64,000 nucleotides of DNA from Mucilaginibacter endophyticus. Its GTDB lineage: Bacteria; Bacteroidota; Bacteroidia; Sphingobacteriales; Sphingobacteriaceae. The notes under the pieces were generated by a model. That model saw nothing but the letters and a program-made list of their open reading frames with translations. It had not been told where the DNA came from and did no database searches. The translations under genes were made by a program, and so were the position numbers. This document shows, piece by piece, positions 1 to 9,921 of the stretch. Every line of letters begins with the position of its first letter. Position 1 is the first letter of the stretch. The stretch is taken from NCBI RefSeq assembly GCF_003351025.1, contig NZ_QPCG01000012.1:1-64000 (forward strand). The letters are read 5' to 3'.

Positions 1-1
1 T

Positions 2-1108
2 TTCAGGTTCGATCTGGCGGCCACCCTCGCACGCGAGCTACATGAAGTAAACCGCCTGGGCGCATTTTTCGACATCATTCACCAGGATCCGGTAATATCA
101 CAAGTCAAACTGATAGCCGAGCCATGGGACGTTGGTGAAGGCGGTTACCAGGTAGGTAAGTTTCCTCCGGGCTGGGCGGAATGGAACGGAAAGTATCGCG
201 ATTGCATAAGGGACTACTGGAGCGGCTCGGAGAATACCCTACCAGAGTTCGCGGACCGCGTAACAGGCAGCGCTGACCTTTATAAAGATTACCGCCGCCC
301 TACGGCCAGTATCAATTTCATTACCGCGCATGATGGCTTTACGCTTAACGACCTTGTATCCTATAATGAAAAACACAACGAAGCTAACGGGGAAGGTAAT
401 AAAGATGGGGAAAGCCACAACAGGTCCTGGAATTGCGGCGCCGAGGGACCAACTGACGATCCGGACATTATCAGTTTAAGGCAGCGTCAAAAAAGAAATC
501 TCTTGACTACGCTCTTCCTGTCCCAGGGCGTGCCCATGCTCGTCGCGGGTGACGAAATCAGCCGTACCCAGCAAGGTAATAACAATGCTTATTGCCAGGA
601 CAACGAAATCTCCTGGATCAACTGGGAATCTGCAGATCATGAACTCCTGGAATTCACCAGAAAACTGATCAGCTTACGGAACAGCCACTCCGTTTTTTCC
701 AGAAAAGAATGGTTCAAAGGCGTTGCTTTTAATGAATCGAACATAGAAGATATAGCCTGGTTCCTTCCGGACGGAACACAGATGGAAGAAAGCCACTGGC
801 AACAGAACTACGCAAAGTCTGTGGCCATATATCTCAACGGCAATGGAATTCATGGCGTCGGTTCCGATGGTAAACAAGTTGTGGACGATACTTTTTACCT
901 GGTCTTTAACGCGCATGACCTGGGATTAGATTATAAACTTCCCCATGAAACTTATGGCAGGCAATGGAAGGTCGTCCTCGACACGAGCACTTCCGATACA
1001 GCCCCGGACCGGATTTATAAACCGCAGGAAACGGTTCATGTTGAAGGCCGGTCTGTGGTATTGTTAAAAGACGATACAATAAGACAAAATCAGGGTGATG
1101 ATGAATAG
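2..1108 (+). CDS. glgX: Glycogen debranching enzyme GlgX, C-terminal part (5' end outside window)
   Basis: The frame is open from base 2, so the gene enters from the left. It hydrolyses alpha-1,6 branches of glycogen or maltodextrin in the cytoplasm. The start of the visible part carries the GH13 nucleophile motif FRFDLA, then the acid/base motif AEPWD and, at about base 320, ITAHDGFTLNDLVSYNEKHN, which holds the third acidic/His region. The C-terminal beta domain runs to the stop. About 368 residues are visible, roughly half of a normal GlgX. The stop overlaps the start of the next gene (treZ), implying one operon for glycogen-to-trehalose conversion. It is intact as far as seen, although its partner is broken. 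Confidence 0.93.
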   Translation, partial: FRFDLAATLARELHEVNRLGAFFDIIHQDPVISQVKLIAEPWDVGEGGYQVGKFPPGWAEWNGKYRDCIRDYWSGSENTLPEFADRVTGSADLYKDYRRPTASINFITAHDGFTLNDLVSYNEKHNEANGEGNKDGESHNRSWNCGAEGPTDDPDIISLRQRQKRNLLTTLFLSQGVPMLVAGDEISRTQQGNNNAYCQDNEISWINWESADHELLEFTRKLISLRNSHSVFSRKEWFKGVAFNESNIEDIAWFLPDGTQMEESHWQQNYAKSVAIYLNGNGIHGVGSDGKQVVDDTFYLVFNAHDLGLDYKLPHETYGRQWKVVLDTSTSDTAPDRIYKPQETVHVEGRSVVLLKDDTIRQNQGDDE

Positions 1109-2210
1109 AAGGACTTTAGGCGTAAATTTTGAAGCCGGCATAGCCGAGATTTTGCTATGGGTGCCGCAGGCAGAGCAGGTATCAATTCGCCCGGATACCG
1201 GCAACGATCTGTTACTTGAGCAAAAAACGCGCGGCTATTGGCAAATGCGTACCGGAGAACTTCGCCCCGGAATGAATTCTCACGTGGTCATCGACGGTGA
1301 AACATGGCCTGACATTCATTCTCTGTACCAGCCGGACGGTGTACACGGAGCCTCGTCCGCGTTCGATGTATCGGGTATGAAATGGACGGATCAGCGCGCT
1401 GGGACAATATCCCGCTACAATACTACCTGATCTATGAGCTGCATACCGGCACATTTACACCTGAGGGGACATTTGATGGTATCGCGAAAAAATTAGATTA
1501 TTTGGCTGCCCTGGGTATCACAGCCATCGAGCTCATGCCTGTCGCACAGTTTCCCGGTGATCGCAACTGGGGTTATGATGGCGTTTTTCCTTATACCGTA
1601 CATAATTCCTATGGCGGCCCGGCTGCGCTGCAGCAACTCGTTGATCAATGTCACAGGAAAGGCCTTGCCGTGATTTTGGATATAGTCTATAACCATATAG
1701 GTCCTGAGGGTAATTACTTCGAAAAATCTGATTCCTTTTTTACAGAAAAATACAAAACGCCCTGGGCAAATGCCATCAATTTCGATGATGCAGGCTGTGA
1801 CGAGGTTAGGCGCTATTTCATTGAAAACGCACTGATGTGGTGCCGTGATTTCCATGTCGATGCCTTGGAATTGGATGCTGTTCATGCCATTAAAGATTTC
1901 AGCCCTGTACACGTGCTGAAAGAATTAACACTTGCGCTCAATGATTGAAGCAATGTACCGGGAAGTCACATTACCTGATCGCGGAATGCGACTTGAACGA
2001 TCACCGTTTTATCGATCCGCTCAAAGAGGGGGGGTACGGACTGGACAGTCAATGAATTGATGAGTTCCATCACGCGTTGCGGATTAGTGCAGGTGGTAAG
2101 CGAGAGGGCTATTATGGTGACTTTCATGGCATTGAAGATCTCGGCGCCGCATTTGAACATGCTTACGTATACCACGGCCGCTATTCTGAAGATCGCCAAA
2201 AAACATTTGG
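1098..2210 (+). pseudogene. treZ: Broken malto-oligosyltrehalose trehalohydrolase (TreZ)
   Basis: TreZ releases trehalose from maltooligosyl-trehalose. The start (ATG at 1098 or 1101) overlaps the glgX stop. The first frame gives the N-terminal CBM48-like domain up to about 1395, where two extra bases in a GCGCGC run shift the frame. The second frame gives the GH13 barrel with YELHTGTFTPEGTF, NWGYDGVFPY, DIVYNHIGPEGNY and the nucleophile motif LELDAVHAI (family members usually have LRLDAVHAI). That frame stops at 1948. Similarity resumes in another frame at about 1966 (HYLIAECDLNDHRF) but has a TGA at 2053-2055 where Trp is expected (LDSQ-stop-IDEFHHALR). Similarity fades near 2210, so the last third is missing. 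Clearly nonfunctional. Confidence 0.9.
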
Positions 2211-2980
2211 GACCGACCCTGTTGGGCAGAACAATATGTAGATTGTGTTAAACCTTGGTTTGGGAAAGGCCGGGTTCATCATGGGATGCAAAATTTGTAA
2301 AACTCATTATAAAGTAAAACGTTCGCATATCCATTAAGCCTTATAACACAATCGCATTTCTAAATTAAAAAAGGCTTTCCCGCGTATATTGGGGAAAAAT
2401 TTCTTTGAATATATTCTCTTCATAAATAACAACAATAACCTCAATGGTGTCTTTACCATATGTAGTTTGCAGGCGCTGCGCATAGAAAACATTCCCATCC
2501 TCCAGGTCTTAAAACTTCCTGATCACCTTTTTATCCTAAAAATAATCTTTGATTTTAAAATTAACCGGATCGTCTGTTTGCGGAATATTTAAGGGCTTTT
2601 CCATAATAATAATCCAAGGCCCATTACATTCAGGATAGAAAAGTTGGAAATCAAATTCAAAGCGAAGAATATTTTAATTGCCAATGGTTTTATATGTTAA
2701 ATCCCTACATTAACTATCAGAAAAACAAGCCAATATATATCGCCAGATAATTATTCGACTTAGGTATAAATAGGCAATAGAGCGACCCTTAAACGAAAAA
2801 AGAATTCAGTAAAATTGCTTGAGCGACCGAGTATTGGCATTTCCGAAGATAACTGTAGAATCCTGTAACAGCCAATAAGTTTTTGCTAAGAACGGGAGAA
2901 AGGAAGCGTAGATTTTGGGTTTAAACAAAATACTATATTTGAAGCTTGCGCACTGCGCTTCACCAATTAAAAACATACAA
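2211..2980. other. Non-coding gap, no gene recognised
   Basis: This AT-rich stretch follows the treZ remnant. Only short frames are present, such as 2389-2592, whose translation is rich in Asn, Ile and Leu and has no recognisable motif. It probably contains the deleted end of treZ and further decayed sequence, but I recognise no family. Confidence 0.5.
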
Positions 2981-3160
2981 ATGGAAAAATTAGCCAAACT
3001 TAAAGCATTAGTAGAGACCGCGGAAAAAGAGGGAACCGCGTTTTATGAGAAAAACAACAAGGCAGCAGGAACACGCCTTCGCAACGCGTTACAGCAAATC
3101 AAGGTCATCGCAACGGATTTGCGTAAAGATGTTACCGAAAAGAAAAACGCCGCACATTAG
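2981..3160 (+). CDS. Small histone H1-like DNA-associated protein
   Basis: This encodes 59 residues starting MEKLAKLKALVETAEKEG. The frame is open upstream to 2915, but the ATG at 2981 starts the conserved part. The pattern (Lys-rich helix, FYEKNNKAAGTRLR, then a helix ending RKDVTEKKNAAH) is that of the Bacteroidota histone H1/Hc1-like proteins, short helical proteins with regular Lys/Arg that are thought to bind and compact DNA. It stands alone, 170 bases from the end of the next gene on the other strand. Such genes are often found next to stress genes in this family. The role in DNA protection is inferred from the family. Confidence 0.8.
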   Translation: MEKLAKLKALVETAEKEGTAFYEKNNKAAGTRLRNALQQIKVIATDLRKDVTEKKNAAH

Positions 3161-3332
3161 TAAATTAGCAAGAGACCCGCTATATTGGCCTCTTTAATTA
3201 GTTGTTATTCAACTATACTTCGGTTAATCGATCAGGGATCAAAATAATAAAAGTTGTCTAATGAATGTACAGCTAATAGTCTTCACAATAGTTCGTGGTA
3301 GGCTTTGTTAGTACGCCTAATAATTCAAATAA

Positions 3333-3689
3333 TCAGGGACAACAGCGGCGTACCTCATTGATCAGCTCATCGACATCAAAAGGCTTGCGGACAGAACCAT
3401 CTGCTCCGCATCGCGATCTGATCTCTTCAATGTCCAATGCCGTAGAAAAGATAATTACTGGGATATGTTGGAGGTCGCGGAGTGCTTTGATCTCAAGACA
3501 ATACATATGGCTTTGCCGTGCGTTAAGCCATTCATCAAGAACAATTAAATGGCAATTAAAAGCTGCAAGCGTTTCGACTGGCTGATGAGGAATATGTGTC
3601 ACCTTATAATTTTGCTCCTCCAGAAGGGCGCAAACAATGTCAGCAATAGCATTGCTGTCTTCAATAAGCAGAATATGTTTTGGGGTCAT
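3333..3689 (-). CDS. Stand-alone receiver (CheY-like response regulator)
   Basis: This is a 118-residue single receiver domain with no output domain. The start is taken at the Met of MTPKHILLIEDS rather than the upstream 3731 site, because the receiver fold begins there. Visible residues are E10-D11 (acidic pocket), D52 (phosphoacceptor in LIVLDEWLN), S82/T83 and K102 (VRKPFDVDEL). The loop after D52 has EWLN in place of the usual xxMP, a mild oddity. It diverges from the large PAS kinase starting at 3827, 137 bases away, which suggests it is that kinase's partner or is co-regulated with it. Confidence 0.88.
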   Translation of the reverse strand: MTPKHILLIEDSNAIADIVCALLEEQNYKVTHIPHQPVETLAAFNCHLIVLDEWLNARQSHMYCLEIKALRDLQHIPVIIFSTALDIEEIRSRCGADGSVRKPFDVDELINEVRRCCP

Positions 3690-3826
3690 TAGGGATATGC
3701 CTTTTCTTACGAGACGAAGATACAAAAGCAAATAATCTAATTGAATATTTTTCCTTTTAGGATAAAATCCAAACGTTTTGGCGATTTATTTGTATTCTTG
3801 TTAATCAACTTCATCCCGTATCATTC

Positions 3827-6800
3827 ATGGACCATTTAGAACAACCGGAATTATCACCGGCTGCTTTGTACATATACGAAACCCTGCCGATCTGCTGTAT
3901 ACTGCTATCCCCCGATTTTCGGGTGATCACAGCCAGCACTGAATACCTGGAGCTAATCGGTAAAGACCTTCACGCGGTTCGTGGTAAAAATCTCTTCGAA
4001 TTGTTTGATCAGCTGTCTGAAGTACAGGAAGCCATCGTTAGGGCATCCTTGAGTCAGGCACTCACCACCAAAAAGACACATACGGTTCCTTTGCTTCGCT
4101 ATGACTTCGAAACCGGCAACGTTGGCGAAGCGGCAGAGAACTATTGGCAGTTGACCAATAAACCTTTCTTGAGCGTCAAGAAAGAAATCATTTACCTGTT
4201 ACAGGTATTGCAACAGGCACCGGGTCCGGAAGCTGTTTTACGTAGAACCGAGCAGCTGAAGAATGAGATGGATATGCTTTTCCATGCAGTTCCTGCCCAG
4301 ATCGCCATCGTTAGCGGACCTGATCTGACTTTTTCTTACATTAATCCGCGATATCAAAGCGAGTTATTTCCTAACAGAAATGTGTTGGGAATGCCACTTC
4401 TTGCTGCGCTCCCGGAGATCTCCGGCAAGCCAGTATGGGATATAGTGAACAAGGTTTACCGGACAGGGGAACAGTTCGCCCAGAACGAAATGCACGTAGT
4501 ACTTGCAGACGAAGTTGGTGGCCAGTTAATTGATCATTATTTCAACGTCGTATATCAGGCCTTACATGATTCGAACGGACAGATCTACGCGGTGCTTAGC
4601 TTCAAATATGAGGTGACAGAATTAGTAATGGCCCGAAAGCTTGCCGAACAACGCGGGCAGGAACTTCAAAGTGGTCATCAGCGCCTCAATGAAGCTATTG
4701 AATTGCAACGCTTGTCAAGTGTGGAACTCGCCTCCAGTAATGAGGAATTGGCAGCCACTAATGAAGAACTTACCAGCATTAACGAAGAGCTTAAACAGGC
4801 ACAGGACGAACTTTCATTGATTAATGGGCAGCTGGAAGAACGCGTCATACAACGGACGAAAGAATTGACAAAGAGCGAAGGCGAGCAACAGGCGTTAAAC
4901 GAGGAACTTACCGCCATTAATGAGGAGCTTTCCTCGGCCAATGAAGAGTTGATATATAGCAAAGATGATCTCGAAAAGACAATCAAAGAACTGGCTGTTA
5001 TGGAGCAAAAGATGCGCAGCCTCGTTCAAAGCGCCCCATTTCCTATCGGGGTTTATACCGGACGGGAAATGCGGGTGGAAATGGTTAATCAGTCACTCAT
5101 TGATGTTTGGGGCAAAGGTCCAGACGTAGTCGGCAAAACTTACAGCGAGGCTTTGCCCGAGCTTGCGGAAACCGGCATCTATGAGCAACTCGATCAGGTA
5201 TACACAACGGGCATAGCTTTCCATGCAGTTCAGCAGCGAGTCGACCTGGTGGTTGACGGCGTATTGCAGCCTTTTTATTTCAATTACGATTTTACACCGC
5301 TTTTTGACAAGAGTGGTGAGGTTTATGGTGTCATGAATACAGCGGCTGATGTAACCGGGTTAATGAATGCAAAAATGGAGGTTGAAAACAGCCAGAAAAA
5401 CCTTTTCAATATCATTATGAAATCACCGGTGGCCAAATGTATCCTGTTCGGCGCTGACTACCGGATTGATGTTGCGAATGACCGGATGATCGAAATCTGG
5501 GGCAAAAACAGGGCCGCCGTGATGAACATGCCACTTTTCCGGGCCTTGCCGGAAGCGACAGGTCAGGGGTTGGAAGAATTGCTTGAATCAGTATTCGAGT
5601 ACAGCGAAACTATCGAGGCGCGTGAGCGTCTGGTCCTACTCGAAAGAAATGGTGAAATCGAAAATGTATACATTGATTTTGTCTATCAGCCTTATACTGA
5701 CGTTTCCGCAAACACTATTGGTATTATAATAACAGCGGTCGATGTGACTGCACAGGTAAGCGCACGCTTTTCTGTCCAACAATTAAATGAAGAGCTCGCT
5801 GCTACCAATGAGGAGCTGACAGCAGCGAACGAAGAACAGGCAAAAGTGAATTATGAATTGGCAAAGCTTAACGATAATCTTAAAATAAGTCAGAATGAAT
5901 TACAGCTGGCAATTGACGCGGCAGCCTTGGGTACATGGGACCTTAATCCTCAAACCGGGCATTTTTCAGCTAATGCCATGACGAAAGCATGGTTTGGCCT
6001 TCAACCGGATGAGGACATCGCACTCTCGGTTGCAACCAGCTCAATAGCGGAGGAAGACCGGCAGCGTGTGATGGAAGAGATCAGTCGGGCCATGGATCAA
6101 ACTTCCGGCGGGAACTACGATGTCGAATATACGATCATACATCCCCTGGATGGTACCAAAAAAGCTGTCCGGGCGAAAGGAAAAGCATTTTTTAACGAGT
6201 TGAAGGAGCCGATACGCTTTAGTGGTATTCTGCTGGATATAACCGAACAAAAAAAAGATGAGCAGCGTAAGAATGATTTTATCGGTATTGTTAGTCATGA
6301 ATTGAAAACGCCGCTGACGTCATTAAAGGCCCTTTTGCAAGTGTCCTCCCGTAAATTGGAATTCAGTCAAGATAAATTTCTCAAAGGAGCACTGGAAACG
6401 TCAAACTTGCAAATAAGAAAGATGGAAAACATGATCAATGGGTTCCTCAATATTTCCAGGCTGGAAAACGGCAAGCTGGAGATACGCAAAAGCATCTTTG
6501 ATTTGGTTAATGTGATCACCGAAGTGATTTATGAAACAAAACTAACGGTTACCGGGCACGAATTCATCTTGCAGGCGGAGGGTGAGTTAATGATCGACGC
6601 GGACCGGGAAAAGATTAGTTCGGTAGTTTCTAATTTTCTGAGTAATGCTGTCAAATATTCATCCAGGGGAAGCAGCATTGAAATATCTGCGTTTCAAAGT
6701 GAAAATAACATTATTGTCTCTGTACGCGATTATGGCATAGGCATCAGTGATGCTGATAAGGAGCGGTTATTTGAACGTTATTACCGTGTTGAAAGCAACC

Positions 6801-6934
6801 GGACGAGCCATATTTCAGGATTTGGCATCGGACTTTACCTAAGTGCCGAAATTATCGGGCGGCATGAAGGCAGAATATGGGTAGAAAGTGAGGAAGGAAA
6901 AGGTTCGACCTTTAGCTTTGCCCTTCCGCTGTAG
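3827..6934 (+). CDS. Large soluble multi-PAS sensor histidine kinase
   Basis: This encodes 1035 residues with no evident transmembrane segment, so it is a cytoplasmic sensor. From the N-terminus there are PAS-like domains at about 10-130 and 145-280, a long coiled coil at about 285-400 built of NEEL repeats (NEELAATNEELTSINEEL and similar), PAS domains at about 400-515 and 520-645, a second NEEL coiled coil at about 650-690 and a PAS/PAC domain at about 695-805. The HisKA domain has phosphoacceptor His824 in VSHELKTPL. The HATPase has N-box NFLSNAVKYS, G1 YGIGIS and G2 GFGIGLYL. No receiver domain is fused, so phosphate probably goes to one of the single-domain receivers nearby. The ligand cannot be told from sequence. 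Confidence 0.92.
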   Translation: MDHLEQPELSPAALYIYETLPICCILLSPDFRVITASTEYLELIGKDLHAVRGKNLFELFDQLSEVQEAIVRASLSQALTTKKTHTVPLLRYDFETGNVGEAAENYWQLTNKPFLSVKKEIIYLLQVLQQAPGPEAVLRRTEQLKNEMDMLFHAVPAQIAIVSGPDLTFSYINPRYQSELFPNRNVLGMPLLAALPEISGKPVWDIVNKVYRTGEQFAQNEMHVVLADEVGGQLIDHYFNVVYQALHDSNGQIYAVLSFKYEVTELVMARKLAEQRGQELQSGHQRLNEAIELQRLSSVELASSNEELAATNEELTSINEELKQAQDELSLINGQLEERVIQRTKELTKSEGEQQALNEELTAINEELSSANEELIYSKDDLEKTIKELAVMEQKMRSLVQSAPFPIGVYTGREMRVEMVNQSLIDVWGKGPDVVGKTYSEALPELAETGIYEQLDQVYTTGIAFHAVQQRVDLVVDGVLQPFYFNYDFTPLFDKSGEVYGVMNTAADVTGLMNAKMEVENSQKNLFNIIMKSPVAKCILFGADYRIDVANDRMIEIWGKNRAAVMNMPLFRALPEATGQGLEELLESVFEYSETIEARERLVLLERNGEIENVYIDFVYQPYTDVSANTIGIIITAVDVTAQVSARFSVQQLNEELAATNEELTAANEEQAKVNYELAKLNDNLKISQNELQLAIDAAALGTWDLNPQTGHFSANAMTKAWFGLQPDEDIALSVATSSIAEEDRQRVMEEISRAMDQTSGGNYDVEYTIIHPLDGTKKAVRAKGKAFFNELKEPIRFSGILLDITEQKKDEQRKNDFIGIVSHELKTPLTSLKALLQVSSRKLEFSQDKFLKGALETSNLQIRKMENMINGFLNISRLENGKLEIRKSIFDLVNVITEVIYETKLTVTGHEFILQAEGELMIDADREKISSVVSNFLSNAVKYSSRGSSIEISAFQSENNIIVSVRDYGIGISDADKERLFERYYRVESNRTSHISGFGIGLYLSAEIIGRHEGRIWVESEEGKGSTFSFALPL

Positions 6935-7119
6935 AATGCCAGCGATGACATAAGATGCCTACACCTTTGGTATCTAAAAACTTAACGAGCTGCCTGATGA
7001 GATTTACTGGACTTGGAGCATCAACATTGGCAAGAACAAAACGCTCAAAGCTTTCCTCCGTCAGCGTTCACAGGAGATATGAATTCATGCACACCCATCA
7101 TTTTAACAATATTCGTTGA

Positions 7120-7463
7120 TATGACAATATCAAATACTTGGTTGTTAATGACAATTATATTTATAAGCTAACACCATCTGGCTTGCTCAAGCAGCTTTTT
7201 ACAAACTTTTACTTCGACTCGCCTATAAAAGATATAATTACTAACAAATATAGCCACACCATGTACGTTTCTTCAGGTGGCAATATCTTTGGCATATCAG
7301 AAAATAAACTCTATCGCCCCGTTGGAACCGCTAACAATGACGGACACGATGGGATTGGAAATGGTGTCAGCGTTTTGGCGTTTAATCTGGCATAATCAAA
7401 GATGAAAGTACGTTGTATTTTACCGATTCACGCAATACCATAAGAAAGCTGATATTGAAATAA
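7120..7463 (+). pseudogene. Remnant of an NHL/beta-propeller repeat protein
   Basis: The translation from about 7120 has propeller-like strands (LVVNDNYIYKLTPSGLLKQL, then GTANNDGHDGIGNG). After a stop at 7393 a frame change gives IIKDESTLYFTDSRNTIRKL, a good match to the final blade pattern of NHL proteins (YVTDxxNxxIRKI). There is no proper start codon upstream: a stop precedes the frame at about 7117. It is a truncated, frameshifted piece of a larger, probably secreted, NHL-repeat protein. The family assignment rests on the short repeat pattern only. Confidence 0.6.
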
Positions 7464-7716
7464 TTCCTCTACTTGGATAAAGTTATAAAAGGCAATTGAA
7501 CCCGGATGCGCAACCTCGCCCAATTTGAAGGTGTTAAAAGGCTTTTAACTCTTTGTGTATAGCTGATTATTTATTCGTAAAACCGGATCATACCAATTTT
7601 AAAAAATAAGTTTGCTTTTTAGGTTAATCCGAAGGAACTTTGAAGTGAGAACTCCATCTATTTCCACCGAGCTTCATTTTCCAATATATTCGCTATGGAT
7701 CCAATTGGACTTTGTA

Positions 7717-8124
7717 TCAGCAATTAAGGTTCTGGCTTGCCACTTCCGAAACCTCGAAATCATCTATAAAATGATGGAAATTTAATTGTGCTGCATTGAA
7801 CGCTTTCAGTAATTCATGAATTATTACCATCGTGCCTTCGATTGAGATTATATAAGTCTCGAATTCCTCTAGGGTAACCAATTGATGATTTACAAGAATC
7901 ATCATAGGTTCTGATTTCCTTGCGATCGAAAGCATAAAAAATTTACCTAATTGAGCAAACAATAAGCCTTCCGCTCCAGGGGTTAAAGGTGGTTGCCGGC
8001 TCCTGATTTTGAAGTACTCATTAATCACTTTCGCATTTGTAGCTATTCCCCCAGGGTGAATGCATAAAAAGATTTGCCCCGCAAAAACGCTGGCGTCATT
8101 ATGTAACAGGATTTTAGGCCGCAT
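7717..8124 (-). CDS. Hypothetical protein, 135 aa
   Basis: The frame is intact and begins MRPKILLHNDAS. I do not recognise the family. It shows mixed hydrophobic and charged sequence, no signal peptide, no clear membrane helix, a PGAEGLLFAQLGKFFMLSIARKS stretch that could form a strand-helix-strand unit, and a C-terminal acidic segment (FIDDFEVSEV). The composition looks like a real cytoplasmic protein and its length is stable in one frame. It stands alone between decayed sequence and the receiver genes, so it could also be a degraded product of a longer gene. Confidence 0.5.
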   Translation of the reverse strand: MRPKILLHNDASVFAGQIFLCIHPGGIATNAKVINEYFKIRSRQPPLTPGAEGLLFAQLGKFFMLSIARKSEPMMILVNHQLVTLEEFETYIISIEGTMVIIHELLKAFNAAQLNFHHFIDDFEVSEVASQNLNC

Positions 8125-8832
8125 TATTTTGTATAATGGTTGTTTAAGTTATTCTTCTAAAATAGATATGATCGAATATTTTAGACACGGCCGGTGATAA
8201 GGCGACGTGCTTTGGGCTTACAAGATATTAAATAAACCTATCAGTAAGTGTTTGGCAAAAAAGCATTAGTGATCTAACAACTGAAATTTTTTTTGGAAAT
8301 TTGAAGTTGTCGAAAAAATAAGGAATGACAGGCAGCTTGTATTCTAATTTTTTGATTATTTATTTCTGACTTTGTTTAGTTCAAAAGAAGCAGAGGGCGA
8401 AAAAGAAGGATTAGGTCTTTAAGGTTATCAAGCCCTCGGATATACAATTAAAATCGGGATAAGCAGGAATATATATGGGGTCATAAAAGTCTTTGAGCAA
8501 CTTTTAAAGCCAGACTGGCGTTCTAATTGTGCCGCCCCGCTGTGCGAAGCCCCCAGACACTTATAAACTAATCTAACCTGAATTATAGAATTAATTTGTA
8601 CCCCTCGGACCAAACGCAAAAGATCGTCGTTAGGATATTATAAATTTTGGACTCGCCATAACAACTATACCAAAGTCAATGCCTTGCGCATCGATTTTGG
8701 TCCCTAAAACATTATCACGAAGCGGCCGATTGCCTGCTGTAGGATCCAAAGTTATGGCATATAATTCTTTCTTTAAGTAAAATATGGATCTGAATTCCTG
8801 GTGACTTTTGATGCTAATTGGCGCAACTTTTA
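8125..8832. other. Gap of about 700 bases with possible gene debris
   Basis: No intact gene is seen. On the minus strand between about 8829 and 8640 one frame stays open for about 60 codons and reads like real protein (for example LYAITLDPTAGNRPL and LGTKIDAQGIDFGIVVMASP). It has no start codon and collides with the end of the receiver gene at 8833. It may be the tail of a lost gene. The frame at 8428-8619 looks spurious. Confidence 0.4.
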
Positions 8833-9198
8833 CTAAGAACCTTGGATCAGCTTATTTATTTGCTTCAAGAGTACTTTATTCTCAAAGGGTTTAGGCAAAT
8901 AGTCATCATATTTAAAATTCGCTAATGCTATAGCAGTTTTATGGTAGGCGGACATCAGTATGACCGGGATCTGACAAATATCGGCGGTGCTTTTAATCAA
9001 GTTACATATTTGTCCGCCGTTAATGCCGGGGAGCATGTAATCTGATAAGACCAGGTCAGGACGGAAGTCAATGATTTTTGCAATGATGTTGTCACCATCC
9101 TCTAATCCCAGCACCGAAAACCCATTCATTATAAGGGTTTGTTCTAAAGCATAAAGAATGTCGGCGTCATCTTCAATTACAAGAATTTTTATTTGCAT
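8833..9198 (-). CDS. Stand-alone receiver (CheY-like response regulator)
   Basis: This is a 121-residue single receiver starting MQIKILVIEDDADI. Key residues are E9-D10-D11, D53 (phosphoacceptor in LVLSDYMLPGINGG), S83 in ILMSAY and K103 in YLPKPFENK. All positions needed for phosphotransfer are present. It has no DNA-binding or enzymatic output domain, so it must act by protein contact or as a phosphorelay intermediate. It lies 16 bases downstream of the receiver at 9215-9619 on the same strand, so the two form an operon. The cognate kinase is not adjacent. Confidence 0.9.
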   Translation of the reverse strand: MQIKILVIEDDADILYALEQTLIMNGFSVLGLEDGDNIIAKIIDFRPDLVLSDYMLPGINGGQICNLIKSTADICQIPVILMSAYHKTAIALANFKYDDYLPKPFENKVLLKQINKLIQGS

Positions 9199-9214
9199 AA
9201 CTGTATTTCCAGGA

Positions 9215-9619
9215 CTATTTTAAAATGGATTGTAACTTGCCCATATGTATTGGTTTTGACAAAAAGTCTTTGACCCTGGGATTAGCAATAGACTTTTCGA
9301 CGTCTGTCTGATCGACAGATGATGAGAGAATATAGATCTTGCTTTTGTGCAGCGGATCAATTTTTAGCGACTCATATTTTTTAAGAAACTCCCAACCGTT
9401 CATAACAGGCATCCGAAGATCAAGGAATATGAAATCGGGAAGCTTTTCGGGTTCATTTACAGTTAGGCCTTGCAAAAACTCAATTGCTACTTTTCCGTTC
9501 TCACAAATGCTGACTTCCGCCTTTCCCAATACCTTCCTGATGACCAACTTAAAAATAGTTGTGTCCAGTTTCGCATCGTCAATTAACAGAATCTTGGGGT
9601 TGTATTCGGTAAAGTCCAT
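9215..9619 (-). CDS. Stand-alone receiver of the Rcp1-like type
   Basis: This is a 134-residue receiver starting MDFTEYNPKILLIDDAKLD. D14/D15 form the acidic pocket, D67 is the phosphoacceptor (FIFLDLRMPVMNGWEFL), SSS follows at strand 4 and FLSKPI holds the Lys. The long insert between helix 2 and strand 3 (LTVNEPEKLPD) and the ILSSSVDQTD strand are typical of the Bacteroidota receivers resembling Rcp1, partners of phytochrome or PAS kinases. It is first in a two-gene operon with 8833-9198. It is clearly paralogous to the broken receiver at 11411-11846 (shared KxxIxxLSSSxxxTDVxKSxANPRV pattern). Confidence 0.9.
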   Translation of the reverse strand: MDFTEYNPKILLIDDAKLDTTIFKLVIRKVLGKAEVSICENGKVAIEFLQGLTVNEPEKLPDFIFLDLRMPVMNGWEFLKKYESLKIDPLHKSKIYILSSSVDQTDVEKSIANPRVKDFLSKPIHMGKLQSILK

Positions 9620-9921
9620 CAGTTTCCTAAAACGAAATTTTTTAACTTATGTTTCAGATAAAATTTCGTTGTTTGAGGTAGATTCAATTATGGGTTTGTC
9701 CATTAGGAAAATACGTCGGGCTTTCGGAGAAAAGAAACGTCAATTAAACTTTGCCGAACCAATTTTGAATTAAACTTGAAGCATATAGTATCCTTTGCAA
9801 TCGGACATTGCAGCATACCGCCCGTCCATATCAATGAAACAATTCGCTTTCCGTAAGAGGAAAAACAATTAAACCTAAATGAAGAGTCTCAGGTTAGTCT
9901 TGTCCAACCTTTAATCTTTAA
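9620..9921. other. Gap of about 300 bases, no feature recognised
   Basis: This lies between the receiver operon and the PAP2 remnant. It must contain the promoter of the minus-strand receiver pair near 9620-9700. No gene, repeat or RNA is seen. Confidence 0.4.

Noticed and set aside
674..916. Minus-strand frame inside glgX
   Set aside because: It is a shadow of the plus-strand enzyme, with no motif and no promoter.
1382..1948. A separate alpha-amylase gene
   Set aside because: The frame is the middle of treZ: both ends continue in other frames with TreZ wording.
2389..2592. Plus-strand frame of 67 codons
   Set aside because: Asn/Ile-rich translation in AT-rich sequence, no family, no support.
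4678..4986. Ser-rich minus-strand frame
   Set aside because: Reverse reading of the NEEL coiled-coil repeats of the PAS kinase.
8428..8619. Minus-strand frame of 63 codons
   Set aside because: No family, odd composition, in a gap between decayed genes.
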